Part shown: positions 1-4,302 of the stretch, one piece after another
Layout of the letters: each line of letters begins with the position of its first letter
Numbering within the stretch: the stretch's first letter is position 1
From: Candidatus Methylomirabilota bacterium
Lineage (GTDB): Bacteria > Methylomirabilota > Methylomirabilia > Methylomirabilales > CSP1-5
Direction of reading: 5' to 3'
Assembly: GCA_022615475.1 (NCBI GenBank)
Contig: JAKEGQ010000235.1
Location: 1-6,235, forward strand
Length of the DNA stretch: 6,235 nt
Position numbers and translations under genes: made by a program
Notes under the pieces: model-generated
Databases searched by the model: none
Told to the model about the DNA's origin: nothing
What the model saw: the letters and a program-made list of their open reading frames with translations, nothing else

Positions 1-266
1 GCGGCCAGAACCGGAGCGAGGTCTTCGCGACTGACAGGGGGAAACCCAAGCTCGCGCAGCACACGATTAAGCGCCGCCACCGAGAGCTTGCTCGGCGCGG
101 TGAGTTCGATGCCGATGGGCCGGCCCCCCCGGGCGAAGTCAATGACCATGCCCGGCTCCACAGGCCGCGTTCGGACACTCCTCTGGTCCACCCGACGCGG
201 CAGATAGTAGTAAGCCGCCATCGGCCGACCACGCCGAAACGTCACTTCCAGATACGGCTCCTTCAT
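1..266 (-). CDS. DUF2283-like small protein, C-terminus cut by window edge
   Basis: The minus-strand reading frame starts at ATG 266-264 and stays open for 88 codons to the left edge, so only the C-terminus is missing. The N-terminal half reads EPYLEVTFRRGRP followed by AAYYYLPRR. The middle has VIDFARGGRPIGIEL and then a helix-like APSKLSVAALNRVL segment. The 'hydrophobic-D-...-G-x-P-I-G-I-E' core is typical of DUF2283 (YuzE-like) proteins, which are about 60-100 residues long and of unknown function; many sit beside toxin-antitoxin or accessory genes. A purine-rich GAGAGAGGA stretch directly before the ATG is a weak, close ribosome binding site. An in-frame GTG at 290 is possible but has no such site. 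The gene lies 66 nt after the PIN gene, probably in the same transcript. The family call rests on recalled motif likeness; function is unknown. Confidence 0.7.
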   Translation of the reverse strand, partial: MKEPYLEVTFRRGRPMAAYYYLPRRVDQRSVRTRPVEPGMVIDFARGGRPIGIELTAPSKLSVAALNRVLRELGFPPVSREDLAPVLA

Positions 267-332
267 TCCTCTCTCGGCTCCAGAGGGCACGCCGTGATCA
301 CGACCAGAAGGTTTTCCGTCGCATCCGGAGCC

Positions 333-842
333 TCACCCTGGGGTGGTAACGTAGAGCAGGATCTTCAGGTATAAGTCGGGCTTTTGCTGCTGCAACCGTC
401 GTGCGGCTCGACGGAGATAGACCTCTAGGAACTCTGACGCCTGAAGGATAGGAACCGGGGACCTCCTCCGAGTCTCGGGGTTGGTGAAATCCTCATCTCC
501 AGAGATGAAATAGTCCGGCCGTGCGGCGATGACAGAAGCCAGGATGGGCGCATCGGTCGAATCTCGTACGAGCCTAGAGGCCCCCACAACCGCGTCCTTT
601 GAGGGGGCCGGCACCATCTGGACGCGCGCCTCGAGGAGCTGAAAGAATCGTTCAAGCGCATCCTCGCCTCCCCTCCTGAGCTTACCTACCACACGAGACG
701 CTTCCCATCGCACGAGCTCCGGGATGACCAGCTTGATCTCCCTCTCCTTCCCCAATTCCAGCACTAAGTGGGGTGCCCCTCGCCAGAGGAGACCGGAGAG
801 CAAAACATTCGTGTCGATGGCGACCCGAAGCCTAGGGGCCAT
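333..842 (-). CDS. PIN-domain ribonuclease toxin (VapC-like, AbrB-linked)
   Basis: The 169-residue protein begins with VAIDTNVLLSGLL, the first acidic PIN motif (D10, with N12). A second acid is probably E47 in the helix ELVRWEASRVV. D97 lies in STDAPILASVIA, and the fourth motif is FISGDEDF with D116 and D118. These acids form the Mg2+ site of PIN-fold RNases, and the length suits the family of 'putative toxin-antitoxin system toxin component, PIN family' proteins. The RNA target cannot be read from sequence. The ATG lies inside the 3' end of the AbrB-type gene (11-nt overlap), with no good ribosome binding site of its own, so translational coupling to the antitoxin is likely. All four acidic positions are present, so the enzyme looks intact. 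It should be a cytoplasmic toxin neutralised by its upstream neighbour. Confidence 0.88.
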   Translation of the reverse strand: MAPRLRVAIDTNVLLSGLLWRGAPHLVLELGKEREIKLVIPELVRWEASRVVGKLRRGGEDALERFFQLLEARVQMVPAPSKDAVVGASRLVRDSTDAPILASVIAARPDYFISGDEDFTNPETRRRSPVPILQASEFLEVYLRRAARRLQQQKPDLYLKILLYVTTPG

Positions 843-1131
843 ATAGCTCGCGGTTAAGCTCTCGACGCGCCTTCTTGATCAATGTCGCCAACTCTTTCTC
901 ATCAAGCTCCTTCTCCGCTGCAAGCCGGGAAAAGCGCTCGACGATCTCCTCAAAAGGACCCGCGGCAACGCGCTCTAACAAGATCAGCCTGTCCCCGACG
1001 GTATAGCTCTTGAGATAGTCTCCCTTCCTGAGGCCGATCTTTCTTCGGACCTCGGCCGGCAGAGTGAATTGACCTTTCGATGAAAGACGCACGATGGCCT
1101 TTTTCATCCCTTTGTTTGTTTGCCCACTCAT
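832..1131 (-). CDS. AbrB/MazE/SpoVT-type antitoxin and transcription factor
   Basis: The 99-residue protein carries a swapped-hairpin AbrB domain at about residues 10-54 (AIVRLSSKGQFTLPAEVRRK, then IGLRKGDYL), which is the DNA-binding fold of AbrB, MazE and VapB antitoxins. The rest is a charged helical tail (about 58-95, rich in E, K and R) of the kind that wraps the toxin. ATG 1131 is chosen because AGGAG lies 6 nt upstream; a second in-frame Met at residue 9 has no comparable site. The stop overlaps the start of the PIN gene by 11 nt, the usual antitoxin-then-toxin order. A promoter and a palindrome sit just upstream, which fits autorepression by the antitoxin-toxin complex; that regulation is inferred, not shown. 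Confidence 0.88.
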   Translation of the reverse strand: MSGQTNKGMKKAIVRLSSKGQFTLPAEVRRKIGLRKGDYLKSYTVGDRLILLERVAAGPFEEIVERFSRLAAEKELDEKELATLIKKARRELNRELYGP

Positions 1132-1144
1132 CCGTCTCTCCTGG

Positions 1145-1159
1145 GTAAGAAATTCTTAC
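1145..1159. promoter_or_regulatory. 15-bp palindrome at the transcription start, candidate antitoxin operator
   Basis: GTAAGAA-A-TTCTTAC is a perfect palindrome with 7-bp arms around one central base. It lies 4 bp past the -10 box and covers the expected start site (about 1157), ending 13 bp before the antitoxin ATG. A repressor bound here would block the promoter. AbrB/VapB-type antitoxins commonly repress their own operon through such inverted repeats, so this is the best operator candidate. Binding is inferred only. Confidence 0.6.
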
Positions 1160-1163
1160 TCCC

Positions 1164-1192
1164 AAGATAGGCGAAGGAAAACGCTTTGTCAA
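1164..1192 (-). promoter_or_regulatory. Sigma70-like promoter of the AbrB/PIN module
   Basis: Read on the minus strand, a perfect -35 TTGACA (1192-1187) is followed by a 17-nt spacer and a -10 TATCTT (1169-1164, 4 of 6 to consensus). Transcription would begin near 1157, about 26 nt before the ATG at 1131. It lies just past the ybaK stop codon (1220), so the antitoxin-toxin pair can be expressed independently of the genes to its right. Confidence 0.78.
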
Positions 1193-1219
1193 GGGTGTTG
1201 CTAAAACACAGGATTGGAA

Positions 1220-1693
1220 TTAGATCACGTCGAGGAGGCGACCGTGGGTCGCCTGAAGGAGGGCGGCGACTTTGAGGCGGAGCATGACGTCGTCGGCACC
1301 GCCTCCCGCGTAGATCTCTTCCAAATCCAAGACGCCGCGATCAATGAGGACAGGAACAGTTTGGCGATGTCCGAAGGGCGGGGTGCCGCCCACGGGAAAG
1401 CCGGTGATCGCCTCGACCTCCGCCTTCTTCCCGAGCCGGGCCTCCCCCGCCCCGAGCGCCTGCAGGAGCCTGGCCGTGTCCACGCGGGCCGTGCCGCGCA
1501 CGATCACGAGATACGGCGAGCCGTCCACGAGGAAGAGGAGCGACTTGATCACCTGCTCCGGCTTCACGCCCAAAGCGGCCGCGGCGGACTCGACGGTCGG
1601 GGTAGGATCACCCGGCCGGATCAACTCGCCGGGTACCCCCCGCTCCAACATCCAGGCTCGCACCCGCTCTGCCCCATCCAATGAGTCCTTCAA
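1220..1693 (-). CDS. YbaK/ProX-type aminoacyl-tRNA deacylase
   Basis: The 157-residue protein belongs to the YbaK/prolyl-tRNA editing (EbsC) fold. These free-standing deacylases hydrolyse mischarged tRNA (for example Cys-tRNA-Pro or Ala-tRNA-Pro) in the cytoplasm. K50 in VIKSLLFL corresponds to the conserved catalytic-region lysine. The strand YLVIVRGTARVD and the loop VGGTPPFGH (101-109) form the substrate pocket, and the C-terminal segment ALLQATHGRLLDV is typical. The length is normal. The start is TTG 1693-1691, because a strong AGGAGGAG lies about 6 nt upstream and the first internal Met (15) would cut into the domain. Which mischarged tRNA it edits cannot be told; a YeaK- or ProXp-like specificity is equally possible. 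It follows pheS on the same strand, separated by the 509-nt RNA-element gap. Confidence 0.9.
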   Translation of the reverse strand: MKDSLDGAERVRAWMLERGVPGELIRPGDPTPTVESAAAALGVKPEQVIKSLLFLVDGSPYLVIVRGTARVDTARLLQALGAGEARLGKKAEVEAITGFPVGGTPPFGHRQTVPVLIDRGVLDLEEIYAGGGADDVMLRLKVAALLQATHGRLLDVI

Positions 1694-1827
1694 CTAACTC
1701 CTCCTGATGCCTATGCCTGTGGAGTCCACCGACGCCAACGGGTGGCGCCGACCTGGATTGGCGGGTCCTGTCGGCGGCGTGCCCGTCCGTCCTCGGAGAA
1801 CTCACGCACCATTAAAACATAAGATAT

Positions 1828-1857
1828 GGAGAACGGCTGCCGGTGGCGTATTTCTCC
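1828..1857 (-). other. Hairpin GGAGAA/TTCTCC
   Basis: On the minus strand, GGAGAA (1857-1852) can pair with TTCTCC (1833-1828) across an 18-nt loop, followed by an AT-rich run containing TTTT. The stem is short and the loop wide, so this is at best a weak terminator or a leader stem; it may be chance. Confidence 0.3.
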
Positions 1858-1862
1858 TCCGG

Positions 1863-1891
1863 GCGGGCGGGCACTAGCCGCCGCCACCCGC
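1863..1891 (-). other. GC-rich hairpin next to element copy A
   Basis: On the minus strand, GCGGGTGG (1891-1884) pairs with CCGCCCGC (1870-1863) through 8 bp including one G-U, around a 13-nt loop. On the plus strand the same pair would be a C-A mismatch, so this stem, unlike those in the core, is better formed in a minus-strand transcript. It has no counterpart beside copy B. Confidence 0.4.
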
Positions 1892-1918
1892 AGACCGGCC
1901 ATCGGGTCCCTCGACGGC

Positions 1919-2110
1919 ACCAGCCCCTGCAGGCCCCGAGCGACATTGGCGGAAGCGGCGGGGCCCCTCGGTGGGCGACGGCCTGGGAAACCGAGGCGCG
2001 CTCCGTGCCCACGTTCTCTGCACGGAGCGTGAACACGGAGAGACCCAGGCCGTAAGCCGCCGACCAGGGTCGCCGCGAGAGCCATGGAGCGAGGGGCCAA
2101 GGGGGCTGGT
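1919..2110. ncRNA. Structured RNA element, copy A (unknown family)
   Basis: This 192-nt unit is about 85-90% identical (by eye) to 3374-3562. Helices in plus-strand coordinates: closing stem ACCAGCCCC (1919-1927) with GGGGCTGGT (2102-2110); GGCCCCG (1932-1938) with CGGGGCC (1959-1965); CCTCGG (1966-1971) with CCGAGG (1991-1996), enclosing TGGGC-GACG-GCCTG (1972-1985); and the 10-bp CGCTCCGTGC (1999-2008) with GCACGGAGCG (2020-2029). Against copy B, three paired positions change on both sides and keep pairing. The inner stem 1972-1985 has two positions that are G-U wobbles on the plus strand but A-C mismatches on the minus strand, which favours a plus-strand transcript; the neighbouring genes all run on the minus strand, so the strand is left open. 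Single-base gaps break every reading frame between copies, so it is not coding. I recognise no T-box, SRP, RNase P, tmRNA or common riboswitch signature. Confidence 0.65.
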
Positions 2111-2202
2111 ACCATAGGATCGGCGCCCATGAAATTTTCCGTCGACCAAGGATGTCTGCCCGAGCCAGCGAGCGTCCCTCCGACAGGACCCGCACGCCGT
2201 GT

Positions 2203-3243
2203 CTACAGGGCAGGAAACTGCCGGAGGAAGCGGAGGTCGTTCTCGAAGAAGAGGCGGATGTCATCGATTCCGTACCGCAGCATGGCGATCCGCTCGACCC
2301 CCATGCCGAAGGCATAGCCGGTAATCTCCGGATCATACCTCACCATGCGGAAGACCTCGGGATCCACCATCCCGGCCCCCAGAATCTCGAGATACCCACT
2401 TCCCTTGCAGACGCGGCACCCGGCGCCATCACACAGCACGCAGCCGATATCCACCTCGGCGCTCGGCTCGGTGAATGGGAAATAGCTCGGCCGGAAGCGG
2501 AGGCGGGTGCCCGCCCCGAAGAACTGATCCACAAAGGCCTGGAGCGTCCCCTTCAGATCCGCAAAGCTCACCCCGTAATCCACGAGCAGCCCCTCCACCT
2601 GATGGAACATCGGGGAATGGGTCGGATCGGCATCGCGCCGGTACACCCGACCGGGCGCCACGATCTTGACCGGAGGCGGTTGCGCCTCCATCACGCGGAT
2701 CTGCACGGGCGAGGTGTGGGTACGGAGCACGACATCATCCGTGATATAGAACGTATCCTGCATGTCTCTTGCCGGATGGTCCTTCGGGATATTCAAGGCC
2801 TCGAAGTTATAGTAATCGAGCTCCACTTCGGGCCCCTCGGCCACCGAGAAGCCGAGGCGCTGGAAGATCTCGACGATCTCGTATAGCGTCGCCGTGATGG
2901 GATGGAGGCTCCCCGGAGGAACCGGTCGGCCGGGCAGCGTGATGTCGATCCCCTCACGAACGCCCAGCTGGTCCAGGAGGGCGGCCCGAAGGGTCTCCTT
3001 CCGCGCTTCAAGCGCCGCTTCAATTCTGGCCTTGAGCGCGTTCGCCTGCTGACCAACCTCACGCCGAATCTCCGGCGGCAGGGCGCCCAGCCCTCGAAGG
3101 ATCTCGGTCAGCTCCCCCTTGCGTCCGAGGATGCGGATCCGGATCTGCTCCAGCGCCTCAGCATCACCCGCCCCGGCAATGGCCGGCAAGGCTGAAGCCT
3201 CAAGCGCCTTGAGCTCCTGCTCGGCGCGCTCCGTACCTCCCAT
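2203..3243 (-). CDS. pheS: Phenylalanyl-tRNA synthetase alpha subunit
   Basis: This is the catalytic alpha subunit of the class II (alpha-beta)2 enzyme that attaches phenylalanine to tRNA-Phe. In a numbering that starts at GTG 3246, an N-terminal coiled-coil arm covers about residues 5-95. The catalytic core begins at HPITATLYEIVEIFQRLGF (115-133, motif 1). It continues through HPARDMQDTFY and LRTHTSPVQIR (motif 2 region), GRVYRRDADPTHSPMFHQVEG (199-219) and FRPSYFPFTEPSAEVDI. A CxxC-x4-CxxC cluster (C269, C272, C277, C280), seen in many bacterial PheS proteins, precedes GYAFGMGVERIAMLRYG (310-326, motif 3). Length (346-347) is normal. GTG 3246 and ATG 3243 are adjacent: GGGAG lies 7 nt before the GTG and 10 nt before the ATG, so the exact start is undecided. 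pheT does not follow, which is unusual; the beta subunit must be encoded elsewhere. Confidence 0.96.
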   Translation of the reverse strand: MGGTERAEQELKALEASALPAIAGAGDAEALEQIRIRILGRKGELTEILRGLGALPPEIRREVGQQANALKARIEAALEARKETLRAALLDQLGVREGIDITLPGRPVPPGSLHPITATLYEIVEIFQRLGFSVAEGPEVELDYYNFEALNIPKDHPARDMQDTFYITDDVVLRTHTSPVQIRVMEAQPPPVKIVAPGRVYRRDADPTHSPMFHQVEGLLVDYGVSFADLKGTLQAFVDQFFGAGTRLRFRPSYFPFTEPSAEVDIGCVLCDGAGCRVCKGSGYLEILGAGMVDPEVFRMVRYDPEITGYAFGMGVERIAMLRYGIDDIRLFFENDLRFLRQFPAL

Positions 3244-3246
3244 CAC

Positions 3247-3621
3247 TCCTGATCTCCCAGCCTAACCGCATGCAATGATTATCGGGTCCCTGCCCATTGC
3301 GAACCAGCGAGGGAAGCAAATCCTGAGGAAGGCGGGAACTGGTTTGCCTTCTGCCAGGGGGTCCCGGCACGGCAACAGCACCTTCAGGCCCCGAGCGACA
3401 TGGCGGAAGCGGCGGGGCCCCTCGGCAGGCGACGGCCTGGGAAACCGAGGCGCGATCCGTGCGCCTGCGCTGCACGGATCGTGAACACGGAGGGACCCAG
3501 GACGTAAGCCGCCGAACAGGGTCGCCGCGAGAGCCCCGGAGCGAGGGGCCGAGGGTGCTGTTGGGGCGTTAATGCTCCGATGCACCTGCACAGGTCCCGC
3601 GGACTGGTGTCTTCATTGCGG
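3247..3621. other. Long non-coding gap between rplT and pheS
   Basis: No credible gene is present. On the minus strand the gap holds an inverted-repeat arm that overlaps the rplT stop (3626-3613), the second copy of the structured element (3562-3374), a B-specific stretch (3358-3291) with a possible 6-bp stem AACCAG/CTGGTT (3302-3307 with 3339-3344), the other arm (3278-3261), and the pheS ribosome binding site. No clear promoter for pheS and no intrinsic terminator for the rplT operon is visible. Confidence 0.75.
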
Positions 3622-3626
3622 TTAGG
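3261..3626. repeat. Inverted repeat enclosing RNA element copy B
   Basis: The arm at 3613-3626 (TCATTGCGGTTAGG) is the exact reverse complement of 3261-3278, apart from four extra bases (TGCA) inside the latter. The right arm contains the rplT stop codon; the left arm ends 15-18 nt before the pheS start. In a minus-strand transcript the two would form a 14-bp stem with a 4-nt bulge, closing a roughly 335-nt domain immediately ahead of the pheS ribosome binding site. Confidence 0.72.
3374..3562. ncRNA. Structured RNA element, copy B (unknown family)
   Basis: This 189-nt unit is the sister of 1919-2110. Helices in plus-strand coordinates: closing stem AACAGCACC (3374-3382) with GGTGCTGTT (3554-3562), extendable by three pairs to 12 bp if one U-G is allowed on the plus strand; GGCCCCG (3387-3393) with CGGGGCC (3413-3419); CCTCGG (3420-3425) with CCGAGG (3445-3450), enclosing CAGGC-GACG-GCCTG (3426-3439); and CGATCCGTGC (3453-3462) with GCACGGATCG (3472-3481). 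The closing stem swaps two C-G pairs of copy A for A-T, and the last stem swaps one C-G for A-T, each with both partners changed. Loops (for example 3463-3471) differ in sequence and length, as expected for RNA under structural selection. Strand is not settled; see copy A. Confidence 0.65.
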
Positions 3627-3981
3627 CGCCCGCTGATCCTTTGGCCACGGCCGCCAAGCGGCTAAAGGCAGCTGCGTCTCTGACCGCCAACTCGGCAAGC
3701 GTCTTTCGGTCGAGGATCACCCCGCCTTTCTTCAGTCCTCCCACGAGCTGGCTGTACGAGAGGCCGTTGGCCTGCGCGGCAGCGCTGATCCGAGTCACCC
3801 AGAGACTGCGGAACTCACGCTTGCGCACCCGCCGATCCCGGTAGGCGTACTTCAGGGACCGGTCCACCGCCTCCTGGGCCACACGGAAGCTTGACTTTCG
3901 CTTCCCCCAGAATCCTTCCGCCTGTTTCAGGACCCGGTTCCGCCGACGCCGGGTGACGTCCCCTCCCTTGACCCTCGCCAT
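3622..3981 (-). CDS. rplT: Large-subunit ribosomal protein L20
   Basis: This 119-residue, very basic protein binds 23S rRNA early in 50S assembly. The N-terminal extension (ARVKGGDVTRRRRNRVLKQA, then EGFWGKRKSSFRVAQEAV) is the long RNA-binding tail. The globular part has the L20 signatures YAYRDRRVRKREFRSLWVTR and AAAQANGLSYSQLVGGLKKG, followed by LDRKTLAELA. The length is normal. GGGAG sits about 8 nt before the ATG. It follows rpmI by 21 nt in the standard infC-rpmI-rplT order. In E. coli and Bacillus, L20 represses its own operon by binding mRNA; a comparable site here would most likely lie in the infC-rpmI spacer. Its stop codon falls within the inverted repeat around RNA element copy B. 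Confidence 0.97.
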   Translation of the reverse strand: MARVKGGDVTRRRRNRVLKQAEGFWGKRKSSFRVAQEAVDRSLKYAYRDRRVRKREFRSLWVTRISAAAQANGLSYSQLVGGLKKGGVILDRKTLAELAVRDAAAFSRLAAVAKGSAGA

Positions 3982-4002
3982 GTTTCTTTCTCCCTGCCTT
4001 CC

Positions 4003-4200
4003 TTACAGATACGGAATAAGTCGACGGACCCGCTTGACGTTCGACGGATGGATGAGATCCCCTCGGCGGAGCCGTCGCCGCCGATCCGCCCCCTTGCCGG
4101 TCATCAAGTGACTCTTGAAGGCCTTCCGCCGCCGGACCTTTCCGGTCCCAGTCACTTTGAGCCGCTTCGCGGCGCCTCGGTGGGTCTTGAGCTTGGGCAT
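4003..4200 (-). CDS. rpmI: Large-subunit ribosomal protein L35
   Basis: This 65-residue basic protein of the 50S subunit begins MPKLKTHRGAAKRLKVTGTG, the family signature, and continues with FKSHLMTGKG and RRLRRGDLI and ends NVKRVRRLIPYL. ATG 4200 is preferred over the adjacent in-frame GTG 4203 because the family starts with MPK and because AGGAGG lies only 1 nt from the GTG but 4 nt from the ATG (a little closer than usual). It sits between infC and rplT as in most bacteria and should be co-transcribed with them. Confidence 0.96.
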   Translation of the reverse strand: MPKLKTHRGAAKRLKVTGTGKVRRRKAFKSHLMTGKGADRRRRLRRGDLIHPSNVKRVRRLIPYL

Positions 4201-4213
4201 CACGCCTCCTCTG

Positions 4214-4240
4214 GATGACCGATGACCGACGACCGATGAC
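4214..4240. repeat. Heptamer tandem repeat next to the rpmI ribosome binding site
   Basis: Almost four copies of the 7-mer GATGACC stand in a row on the plus strand (4214-4220, 4221-4227, 4228-4234 with one change to GACGACC, and 4235-4240 partial). The array ends about 4 bp from the AGGAGG of rpmI. Slippage could change the spacer length. Its role is unknown. Confidence 0.7.
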
Positions 4241-4241
4241 G

Positions 4242-4302
4242 GCTCGGCAGCCGTTCGACAGGCTCACGGCAGGGCTCACCCGCAGGCCGAAGCCTGCCGA
4301 GC
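4242..4302 (-). promoter_or_regulatory. Nested stem-loops in the infC-rpmI spacer, including a C(UUCG)G hairpin
   Basis: An outer 9-bp inverted repeat, GCTCGGCAG (4242-4250) with CTGCCGAGC (4294-4302), brackets the spacer and touches the infC stop codon. Inside, the minus-strand RNA can instead form GCAGGC-UUCG-GCCUGC (4297-4282), a 6-bp stem with an extra-stable C(UUCG)G tetraloop. The two structures share bases 4294-4297 and exclude each other. The spacer also has two imperfect copies of GGCTCAC-n-GCAG (4261-4272 and 4273-4285) and a TTCGACAGGCTCA stretch (4254-4266) like a repeat scattered through many bacterial genomes. No U tract follows, so it is not an intrinsic terminator. It may be an L20/L35 mRNA control site or a REP-like repeat. 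Confidence 0.5.

Larger units (their letters stand above)
1761..2193. repeat. Inverted repeat enclosing RNA element copy A
   Basis: The arms are 1761-1777 and 2177-2193. Fourteen bases (GCGGGTCCTGTCGG) match exactly as reverse complements, then one mismatch, then two more pairs. The right arm begins 9 nt after the pheS stop codon in the direction of transcription, and the left arm lies about 67 nt before the ybaK start. The arms enclose the conserved core at 1919-2110. The arm sequence is unrelated to that around copy B, although the layout is the same. Confidence 0.7.
1694..2202. other. Long non-coding gap between pheS and ybaK
   Basis: No open frame here has a family motif, a ribosome binding site and a conserved frame. 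pheT, expected after pheS, is not present. On the minus strand the gap holds, in order: a 17-bp inverted-repeat arm (2193-2177), the first copy of the structured element (2110-1919), two hairpins (1891-1863 and 1857-1828), an AT-rich patch (1830-1808), the second inverted-repeat arm (1777-1761), and the ybaK ribosome binding site. I see no convincing promoter or intrinsic terminator. Confidence 0.75.

Noticed and set aside
293..302. Palindrome CGTGATCACG between the PIN and DUF2283-like genes
   Set aside because: A 10-bp palindrome is expected by chance fairly often, and no promoter boxes surround it, so it is not listed as a regulatory site.
1195..1209. Hairpin GTGTT-n5-AACAC after the ybaK stop as a terminator
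   Set aside because: The stem is only 5 bp, AT-rich, and not followed by a U tract; it abuts the next promoter's -35 box. At most a weak site.
1214..1697. Plus-strand open frames of 117-156 codons opposite ybaK
   Set aside because: They are antisense shadows of a clear YbaK-family gene with its own strong ribosome binding site.
1711..2336. Long overlapping open frames on both strands across 1711-2336 and 3200-3700
   Set aside because: They owe their length to high GC, lack ribosome binding sites and family motifs, and their frames are not kept between the two RNA-element copies because of small indels.
3244..3621. Region upstream of pheS considered as a T-box riboswitch
   Set aside because: The minus strand has no T-box sequence (GGTGG-ACCGCG), no specifier stem I landmarks and no following terminator. 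The element also occurs before ybaK, and its wobble pattern favours the other strand.
1761..3626. Insertion sequence or MITE with classical terminal inverted repeats and target duplications
   Set aside because: No transposase is present, the flanking inverted repeats differ between the two copies, and I see no short direct duplications outside the arms. A non-classical mobile RNA element remains possible.
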